From the NCBI GenBank assembly GCA_905234145.1, contig CAJOGK010000001.1:1-64000 (forward strand): 64,000 nucleotides of DNA, written 5' to 3'. Under the pieces are notes generated by a model. That model saw only the letters and a list, made by a program, of their open reading frames with translations, was not told where the DNA came from and searched no databases. Every line of letters starts with the position of its first letter. Within the stretch, counting starts at the first letter, position 1. Shown in pieces: positions 49,331 to 56,707 of this stretch. The position numbers and the translations under genes are program-made. Origin of the DNA: an uncultured Prevotella sp. (GTDB taxonomy: Bacteria > Bacteroidota > Bacteroidia > Bacteroidales > Bacteroidaceae).

Positions 49331-49345
49331 TAAAGCGATTTGAAT

Positions 49346-49738
49346 ATGAAAAAAGTAACTCTTTTTACAATTGTGGCATTTGCCATACTGTTATTTTCCT
49401 CATGCGACAAGAAACAGCGCGCTATCGACAATCTCAGCGACTTAGTTGAGAAGGTGGAGAAAAATGCTTCTGATTACACAGAAGAGGACTGGGCAGAAGT
49501 CGATCAACAATTTGATAAGATTATTGCTGAGATCGACAAGTATGATTACTCTAGTAACGATAGTAAGCGAATCTCAAAATTGAAAGGCAAATATTCTGGG
49601 ATTAAGACACGAAATAGCATCAGCAAATTTGTTGATGGTATCGACAAGGCCGCAAAAGAAGTAAAGGGAGCCATTGAGGGTTTTACAGAAGGACTTACAG
49701 GTGAAAATAATTCAGAAAAAGAACAAGACAATGAATAA
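49346..49738 (+). CDS. Small lipoprotein
   Basis: lipobox LLFSSC; helical, acidic; immediately downstream of the protease. Confidence 0.75.
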   Translation: MKKVTLFTIVAFAILLFSSCDKKQRAIDNLSDLVEKVEKNASDYTEEDWAEVDQQFDKIIAEIDKYDYSSNDSKRISKLKGKYSGIKTRNSISKFVDGIDKAAKEVKGAIEGFTEGLTGENNSEKEQDNE

Positions 49739-49749
49739 GAACAAGTACC

Positions 49750-50664
49750 TCATTTATTTGTCTCATGCAACTTTTTTAGCTCGTCAAAGTGCTCCATCGC
49801 TGTCTGATATCCAAGGTCTATCATCATCGATAGACTGTGAGGTTCATAATCCTTGATGGTGAAACCATTCAGATTGGGATGGATATAAATATCGGCATCG
49901 TCGATATTTTTTAATCGGCGGGGAATATCCGGGCGGGTATTAATCCACTTGGTTAATATGCCTAAGGTGGGTAGTCCAAGATCAAAGTCGCTGTTTCCCT
50001 GTTCCAAATCAATGGCAATCACGATATCAGCACCCATACGTCTGGCAACATCAACGGGCAGATTATTGACGATGCCACCGTCTGCCAACGACATTCCATC
50101 CATATCAATCGGTGCATTGCCCGGAGCAGGAAATGCCATAGAAATACGGATTGCTTCAGCAACAACTCCTTCAGACAGGTCTTTCTCCTTGATTTCACCA
50201 TTACTGATGTCTGTAGCCACACAAACAAAAGGTGTCTGAATGTGTCGGAACAGATGAGCGCCCTTTTGGGATAGGGCTTTATCCATCTGTTCCCTGAAAT
50301 ATGGTCCTCTCACTAGTCCTAACGTTGATCGGTTGTCACTCAACTGGAGCATTTTATAACCATCATATAGCCACATCCAATCTTCGTATAAAAGCAGCTT
50401 TTCAATCTCATCAGCAGTATAACCCGCAGCATAGAGTCCACCGATGACAGCCCCCATACTGGTGCCAACAACAAAATCAGCCTTGATTCCTGCTTTTTCT
50501 ATAACTTTTAGAGCACCAACTTCAGCAGCACCTTTCGCACCGCCACCACCAAGCACTATGCCAATTTTAGGACGTGACTCTTTAGGTGTTGATTTTGAAG
50601 CACATCCAATAAGCATCAGGCAACAGCACAAAGCGATGAGGAGTAAAGCATGGCTACTTTTCAT
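49750..50664 (-). CDS. Patatin-like phospholipase lipoprotein (RssA-like)
   Basis: lipobox LMLIGC; GGGGAKG oxyanion loop, GTSMG nucleophile, DGGIVNN aspartate. Confidence 0.9.
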   Translation of the reverse strand: MKSSHALLLIALCCCLMLIGCASKSTPKESRPKIGIVLGGGGAKGAAEVGALKVIEKAGIKADFVVGTSMGAVIGGLYAAGYTADEIEKLLLYEDWMWLYDGYKMLQLSDNRSTLGLVRGPYFREQMDKALSQKGAHLFRHIQTPFVCVATDISNGEIKEKDLSEGVVAEAIRISMAFPAPGNAPIDMDGMSLADGGIVNNLPVDVARRMGADIVIAIDLEQGNSDFDLGLPTLGILTKWINTRPDIPRRLKNIDDADIYIHPNLNGFTIKDYEPHSLSMMIDLGYQTAMEHFDELKKLHETNK

Positions 50665-51133
50665 AATGAATAGTCTTAGTCCGTGATTCCGTATAAGATC
50701 GTCTGCTTATAATCTTCTTGCTTTCCTTTTCAAACGTAACAATATATTCGTGATCGTTCTTTTTCGACTCATAGATGTTAGCACTATATTTCCGCCCTTT
50801 ATAGACATGCCCCAACCTTCCTTCAAAATCGTGGGTGCCATAAACCACTACTTCCCTTTCACCACACTGACGGACACTATCTACTTTTAAGGAACCGTTA
50901 ACGTATGACCTGGTGCCCCAGAAATCGTGATAAAGGTCGTCATAGTAGTCCTGACAGAATTTCTCCAACAGACCCTCATAGAACTCCTTCGACTGAACAT
51001 CGTTAGCACTATTGAAGAAGCCTAGGATGTTTGCACCACCATTATTTCCACATGCAACAAACAGCATCGGCAATAAAAGGCAAACGGTGGTATACCTAAA
51101 CCATATCTGTATTTTTTTTATTAATCTCATCAT
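50654..51133 (-). CDS. Hypothetical lipoprotein
   Basis: lipobox LLPMLFVAC; overlaps patatin start. Confidence 0.65.
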   Translation of the reverse strand: MMRLIKKIQIWFRYTTVCLLLPMLFVACGNNGGANILGFFNSANDVQSKEFYEGLLEKFCQDYYDDLYHDFWGTRSYVNGSLKVDSVRQCGEREVVVYGTHDFEGRLGHVYKGRKYSANIYESKKNDHEYIVTFEKESKKIISRRSYTESRTKTIHYEK

Positions 51134-51153
51134 TACAAGTCCTTATATGGGTG

Positions 51154-51161
51154 CAAATATA
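51154..51161 (-). promoter_or_regulatory. Bacteroidota -7 box TATATTTG upstream of lipoprotein/patatin pair
   Basis: CAAATATA on + strand. Confidence 0.5.
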
Positions 51162-51229
51162 GTGCTTTTTTCTTAACTATACAAGTATTCTACTATTTTA
51201 TAGCAGTATAGAAAGCATTTTGAGTCTTC

Positions 51230-52318
51230 TTACTCATTTACGAGATTACCTTTCCCATCGAGAATGATACCTGTATTGGTAAAATCAAAGACACAATAAT
51301 AGAGATTGGGACCGATACCTGTAATGGAAGAAAATTCCGGTTTAGTCAATGGCTTGCCCTCTGGACTCAACAATCCATAGTGGCCAGCATGGGTATAATA
51401 AGCCTTACATGGTGTTAGTTTGGTGATGTCTTCTCCTAATTCAGTTACATTTGTGGTGGTATAGTAGATGTCATCAATATCACCAGTAACGAACTTATAC
51501 TTCAAGGAACCGTCAAAATCCACCATCTGCATAGTATAGTCTTGAAGAACAACCGAGATACCATGTTCCATTACGTTTATTTCGCGGTATTCCACAGGGA
51601 TGACGGGTCGGCCTTTCTTGTCAATAAGGCCTCTCTGCTCATTCTTGTTCAATAGCCAATAGCCAGATTTGACATGAGCTATCCCATCATATTCCGGACA
51701 AATCACCCAATCCCCTCTCCTATCAATAATGCCCCACTTGCCTGACGCATCTGTCATGGCACAAAGACTGTCATAAAAGAGAAAACCGTATGAGAAATCA
51801 GGAAAACGGAAGTCCTTATCGATAACCACCTGACCGCGGGTATCAATGAACTTTATGGTACTGTCTTTCTCCATAACCGCTGCAAGTCCCTCAGAGAAGA
51901 GCCACGCCTTAGTATAACGTTCAGCAGGAATAACGGGACGGCCTGTACGAACGTCTAGGAAACCACGGAATCCCTTGCTGGCATAGCATGCCAATGTGTC
52001 TTTCTTGTTTTCAGAAGCAATGACCCACTTGACATCGCGGAGCACCTTCTTGTCAGTATTGTTGTTCTTGATATAGCCATGAGCACCATTGCTATAGAAG
52101 GTGATATGCTCGTTGATTACATCCTTGTAGGTGTAGTTGTCATAACGGTCGTCAAGAATAACAGAATGGACGAAACCACTAAGCGGGCGATGACAGATGT
52201 TGTAACAGCCCGTGATGAAGCACAAAATAAAGAAAGCATACAAGATAAAACAACCAGCCTTCTTGAGGTACACTAAGATGCGAAGATTGCGCATCTTTGA
52301 AAACTTACATAATTTCAT
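51230..52318 (-). CDS. WG-repeat protein with N-terminal TM
   Basis: GFRGFLDVRTGRPVIP, GKWGIIDRRGDWVICPEYD, GLIDKKGRPVIPVEY, GHYGLLSPEGKPLTKPEF. Confidence 0.85.
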   Translation of the reverse strand: MKLCKFSKMRNLRILVYLKKAGCFILYAFFILCFITGCYNICHRPLSGFVHSVILDDRYDNYTYKDVINEHITFYSNGAHGYIKNNNTDKKVLRDVKWVIASENKKDTLACYASKGFRGFLDVRTGRPVIPAERYTKAWLFSEGLAAVMEKDSTIKFIDTRGQVVIDKDFRFPDFSYGFLFYDSLCAMTDASGKWGIIDRRGDWVICPEYDGIAHVKSGYWLLNKNEQRGLIDKKGRPVIPVEYREINVMEHGISVVLQDYTMQMVDFDGSLKYKFVTGDIDDIYYTTTNVTELGEDITKLTPCKAYYTHAGHYGLLSPEGKPLTKPEFSSITGIGPNLYYCVFDFTNTGIILDGKGNLVNE

Positions 52319-52457
52319 AATCGTACTATTTTAAATTTCCCTAATGGATACTAAAAGAAAGAGCCGCCAAAACAGTTCTTTCTATCATGCAAAATGAAAA
52401 AATATAGGTTTAAATTCAAAAAAACCTCAATTAGTTAATAATTTGGGGATTTTTTTG

Positions 52458-52465
52458 TAATTTTG
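52458..52465 (+). promoter_or_regulatory. Bacteroidota -7 box TAATTTTG
   Basis: 61 bp upstream of the 52526 start. Confidence 0.5.
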
Positions 52466-52525
52466 TAGCGCAAGAAATATAGTTTCAGACATATCATATT
52501 ACTTCTAACAAATAACTGAAAGCGT

Positions 52526-53560
52526 ATGTTCAAGGTCTTTCTAGCAGAGAACATTCTGAGGAATATTATTCAGGCCGAGAGTCAACGACCGAATAATTCC
52601 CGGTCAGACCTATTCAAGATTCTTAAGTCTGCCAAGAATCTATACGTGGCTATGGATACTCCTGATTTAGCATGGATTAAACAGTTAAAAGATAATTTTG
52701 GTCTTGTGGCAGATACAACGAGAACAGAATATATAAAAAAAATTCCTGCCAAGCCAGAGACAGTGCTTAAGAATCCTTCTTCATTATTTATGCTTGATAT
52801 TCCACTTGCTGAAGCTAAGAATATCCAGATCGAGTATGGTGTAATGTGCCGAAGTGGCCAGGATATAAATATCTCGTCGTTAATCGACATCAACGACGAA
52901 CATACGACTGATAAAAATGAGCCTCTAGGTAGAGGATGGGACACGGTATTAGACAGCGTGGAGCCCCTACCCTCTAACGCACTCATTCTAACAGACCGTT
53001 ATCTGTTTAAAACCACTAATGCCAAATATGGTAATGGATTTGACAATGTGCGCAGTATTCTAACGGAGTTACTACCACGAAAGTTGAATACCACATATCA
53101 TATTACTATTATTTTTGATAAAGATAGCATTGATCCCCTTTATAACTTTCAATCTATTGCAAGACGACTAAACGGCATCAAAGAAGAATTTAAGCGTCCT
53201 TATCCCATAACGATGGAAGTATTGGGTATCACAGACAAAAACGACACTTATCACAATCTTCACAACCGTCGTATCGTTTCTAACTATTTCGTGGTAAAGA
53301 TGGATTATAGGCTTGCTGCTTTCAATAAGACTGTGGGTACAGTTGACCAAACGATTACGCCACAGGTATTGTTTACTGAGGACAGTCTGAATCGTCATTC
53401 TACAGCTCCATTAAAAACTATGGAGCAGATTATCTCTACTCTTCGTAAATTCTCTAATTCCCTATCGTCACCATACACCAAGCACGATAGCTACTATTAT
53501 GCGGTTAATGGTGAATGGATGGAGAAATGTATCTCAATTAGGAATAGATTGACAAAATGA
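52526..53560 (+). CDS. Hypothetical protein (344 aa), first gene of the TIR island
   Basis: ORF track; no family recognised; co-directional with TIR genes. Confidence 0.65.
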   Translation: MFKVFLAENILRNIIQAESQRPNNSRSDLFKILKSAKNLYVAMDTPDLAWIKQLKDNFGLVADTTRTEYIKKIPAKPETVLKNPSSLFMLDIPLAEAKNIQIEYGVMCRSGQDINISSLIDINDEHTTDKNEPLGRGWDTVLDSVEPLPSNALILTDRYLFKTTNAKYGNGFDNVRSILTELLPRKLNTTYHITIIFDKDSIDPLYNFQSIARRLNGIKEEFKRPYPITMEVLGITDKNDTYHNLHNRRIVSNYFVVKMDYRLAAFNKTVGTVDQTITPQVLFTEDSLNRHSTAPLKTMEQIISTLRKFSNSLSSPYTKHDSYYYAVNGEWMEKCISIRNRLTK

Positions 53561-53593
53561 TTTTCTCGGTAATGGGCAAATCGATTAAATCGC

Positions 53594-53601
53594 TAAATTT
53601 G
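53594..53601 (+). promoter_or_regulatory. Bacteroidota -7 box TAAATTTG abutting ATG 53606
   Basis: gctaaatttgtagcATGG. Confidence 0.5.
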
Positions 53602-53605
53602 TAGC

Positions 53606-54964
53606 ATGGAAAATAAAAAATACGATGTTTTCATTAGCTATAGCCGTCAGGACTATATAAAGGATGATACTATCATACCTAACAACCCAATATCTCGCAT
53701 AATGGAGTTGTTGGACAAGAATCATATTAGTTATTGGATAGACAAAGAGGGTATTTCATCTGGACAGCAGTTTGTTGAAGTCATCACAGAGGCGATTGTT
53801 AATTCAAAGATGCTCGTTTTTGTGTCATCAGAAAACTCTAACGCATCAAAGTGGACAGCAAATGAAATTTTTGAAGCCTATAATGAGGGAAAACTAATTA
53901 TACCTGTAAAAATAGACAATAGTGAATACAACAAAAAATACAGAATGATAGTTCGTCCATTTGATTTTATTGATTATAACAATCAGCCCAATACGGCATT
54001 GCCTTCATTACTAAAAGCGGTAAAAAAAGAAAAAGAAGAAATAGAGGAGATGGAGAAACAACTCCAGATTGAAAAGGAAAGAGAGAAGATTATTTTAAAT
54101 ATCTCGTCAAAGATTAAGGAGTTGCAAAGTCTTATGGGGCAACAAACTATCTTGCTCAAAGAACTATATGCCAATAGTAAGTTTTTAGGATTGAAAACAA
54201 AAGTATGTCCTGTTTGTAAATCCACTTCTTCTACAGAAGCATCCTTCTGCACGTCTTGCGGCTGGCAATATTCTCCCCTTTACGGTGTTTATAGTGTTGA
54301 CAGTCCCTTTCTTCATGATGAAACACAATTAAAAATCGTTCGTAATCTTTGGGAAAATGCTACAAGAAGCGAGAATTACAAAGTCCGTATAGAAACACTT
54401 GAAGAAGAATGTAAATCGTATCAAGAAAGTATTGAAAGATTAAAAGAGCATCAAAAGCTACAGTTAGAAGAGATAAAAACTCGTTCAGAAGAGGCTGAGC
54501 GACTACGGCAAGAGAATCAAAGAAAGGTTTTAAAGCCAATAGAACAAAATGGGAAACATGGTGGCCATATCCCTGAGATGCAGCAGCTGGTAAGTGAAAA
54601 TGTAGCAGAACAGCCCCGTAAGGTTTACGAAACCAAGGCCGAAGTGCTTCGTCGTGTGCAGGATATCGCCCATGGCGAGGATATACCGCAGAAGGAAGAG
54701 GTCGACTACCTGAAGACAGTGTTCTACAAGCTGATCATTGCAGAGCGTGAAGCCAAGTTGAAGGCTTATCTCGATGCTGGAGGCAATCTGGATACCTATC
54801 AGATTACACCTGATATGGATGAGGAGAAGTTCAAGGCCGAGATGGATATCATCAAAAAGCGTCGTGCCAAGATCTTCAAGGACAAGCTGCCCGGACGCAA
54901 CGACCCTTGTCCCTGTGGCTCCGGAAAGAAATTCAAAAACTGTCATGGAAGGGGAATAGTTTAA
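53606..54964 (+). CDS. TIR - coiled coil - zinc ribbon - DUF349 N-terminus-like segment - SEC-C protein
   Basis: [69 protein letters not shown]...; [19 protein letters not shown]. Confidence 0.85.
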   Translation: MENKKYDVFISYSRQDYIKDDTIIPNNPISRIMELLDKNHISYWIDKEGISSGQQFVEVITEAIVNSKMLVFVSSENSNASKWTANEIFEAYNEGKLIIPVKIDNSEYNKKYRMIVRPFDFIDYNNQPNTALPSLLKAVKKEKEEIEEMEKQLQIEKEREKIILNISSKIKELQSLMGQQTILLKELYANSKFLGLKTKVCPVCKSTSSTEASFCTSCGWQYSPLYGVYSVDSPFLHDETQLKIVRNLWENATRSENYKVRIETLEEECKSYQESIERLKEHQKLQLEEIKTRSEEAERLRQENQRKVLKPIEQNGKHGGHIPEMQQLVSENVAEQPRKVYETKAEVLRRVQDIAHGEDIPQKEEVDYLKTVFYKLIIAEREAKLKAYLDAGGNLDTYQITPDMDEEKFKAEMDIIKKRRAKIFKDKLPGRNDPCPCGSGKKFKNCHGRGIV

Positions 54965-55004
54965 TCCAAATCAGCAATAACAGAAGAATCAGAATAATTA
55001 AATT

Positions 55005-55275
55005 ATGAAAGCAACGGAAGCGCAAAAAAGAATCGTTGAATTCGTTGAATTGGGTTCTGGCAATGACATCATTGATGCAGTAGCAGGTGCTGATAAGACC
55101 ACCACGCGAATGGGATGTGTAAAGCTATCTCCTAGCTCGTTGTGAAACTAATGGATATGGAACAAAGAAAGATTTACATAGTGCATTGTTGGATTATCAT
55201 AACTATATAGGAATGTGTGGTGGAAATGAAACTATAAAAATAGAAGAATTAAAGCAAGAATTGGGTAAAGAATAA
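55005..55275 (+). pseudogene. Composite remnant: helicase-like N-terminal fragment (MKATEAQKRIVEFVELGSGNDIIDAVAGADKTTT) joined out of frame to a Sel1-repeat-like C-terminus (SYLLARCETNGYGTKKDLHSALLDYHNYIG)
   Basis: manual translation; short ORFs below the ORF-track cut-off; Walker A-like GAGKTTT degraded to GADKTTT. Confidence 0.6.
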
Positions 55276-55318
55276 AACTATATAATAAATTATCAGACAC
55301 CAATAAATTGAAATATCT

Positions 55319-56686
55319 ATGCTCAACTATAAGTATCAGGCATATATTAGCTATAGCCGTCAAGACGAAAAATGGGCTAAGTGGATCCAAAATGCTTTGG
55401 AACGCTATCAAATCCCTCTTCCTTTGTCAAAGAAAGTCGGTATGAATCATTTGCGCCCGATATTTAGTGGCGTAAATGATTTGACAGGTGGTGCATTGTC
55501 TAAGCAATTGGACGAAGCACTCTTGGAATCAGAGTTTCTTATTGTAATATGCTCACCATACGCTGCCCATTCGATGTTTGTAAATGCAGAAGTTGAGCAA
55601 TTCCAGAAGAATGGAAGAGCTGATCACATTATACCCATAATAGTTGATGGCATCCCATATTCTGTCCATGAATGTTTTCCACCATCTTTGCGTGAATTGC
55701 AAAATTCTAGAGATGAGATAATAGCAATTGACGTTAATACGCATGGTAAGGATCGTGCTCTTATTAAAGTTCTTGCAATAATTCTAGGGGAAAGTTTTGA
55801 TGCTCTGTGGAAAAAATATAGGCAAGACATTTATAAGAATCCCTTGAAAAATGTTTTTGAGATTTTATCATCTGTTTTCAGACGTAAAGACCAGACGATT
55901 ATCAATAGGTATGAACCAAAGAAAAATAAAACTCAAATTTTCATTAGTTATAGACGAGAAGATGGGCAAGGTGATGCGCGTTCCATAGAACAGGCGTTAA
56001 TCAGCAAATTTGACCGTTCGGTGGTTTTCTTTGACTTTACCTCTTTACAGGACAAAAAGTTTAATTTGCAAATTTTAGATTCAATATATTCATGCAACGA
56101 CTTTATATTAATCCTAAGCCCTAAATCCATGAAAAAATGTGTAAAGAAAGGAGATTGGGTTGCACTAGAAATTAGAACAGCATTAAAATACAAAAAACAT
56201 ATAATACCAGTTAATATTGATAATGGATTTAAAGAGTGGCCAAGAAGGTTCCCAAAAGATTTAGCAGAATTACGAGAAGAACAACAGTTGGAATTTCAAC
56301 GCGGCTCTCTCTTTTATGAATCATTTGAAAAATTGGTTGAAAGGTTAGAATCTGTACCATCAACAGAACCTAAAAAAAAAGCAAGCGGTTTATTTTCTAC
56401 TGATTTTGAAAACCATTTGTCTATAATTGTAGCCGATGCTGTAAAAACCGCCATTGCAGCAGGTGCACTTGGCAAAATTGTTTTTTATAAGTTGAGAGTG
56501 AATCGCGAATGTGTTCTATTTGTTGATGATGCTGAAAAATCTTCTATTGAACCTAATTCCCTAACCAAAATATCATTGGAAAGAGGTCAATATTTGATTT
56601 CTCTAAGATCCAAAGACTTACAGACGAATTTCTTTGAGAAGAAGTTGGTTCTTGACAATGACGTATTTGATGATTTATCCATTTAA
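55319..56686 (+). CDS. Double-TIR protein
   Basis: N-terminal TIR (YQAYISYSRQDEKWAKWIQ...LIVICSPYAAHSMFVNAEVEQF) and second TIR (TQIFISYRREDGQGDARSIEQAL...VVFFDFTSLQ). Confidence 0.85.
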   Translation: MLNYKYQAYISYSRQDEKWAKWIQNALERYQIPLPLSKKVGMNHLRPIFSGVNDLTGGALSKQLDEALLESEFLIVICSPYAAHSMFVNAEVEQFQKNGRADHIIPIIVDGIPYSVHECFPPSLRELQNSRDEIIAIDVNTHGKDRALIKVLAIILGESFDALWKKYRQDIYKNPLKNVFEILSSVFRRKDQTIINRYEPKKNKTQIFISYRREDGQGDARSIEQALISKFDRSVVFFDFTSLQDKKFNLQILDSIYSCNDFILILSPKSMKKCVKKGDWVALEIRTALKYKKHIIPVNIDNGFKEWPRRFPKDLAELREEQQLEFQRGSLFYESFEKLVERLESVPSTEPKKKASGLFSTDFENHLSIIVADAVKTAIAAGALGKIVFYKLRVNRECVLFVDDAEKSSIEPNSLTKISLERGQYLISLRSKDLQTNFFEKKLVLDNDVFDDLSI

Positions 56687-56707
56687 ACACAAAAATGTAT
56701 TGCGAAC

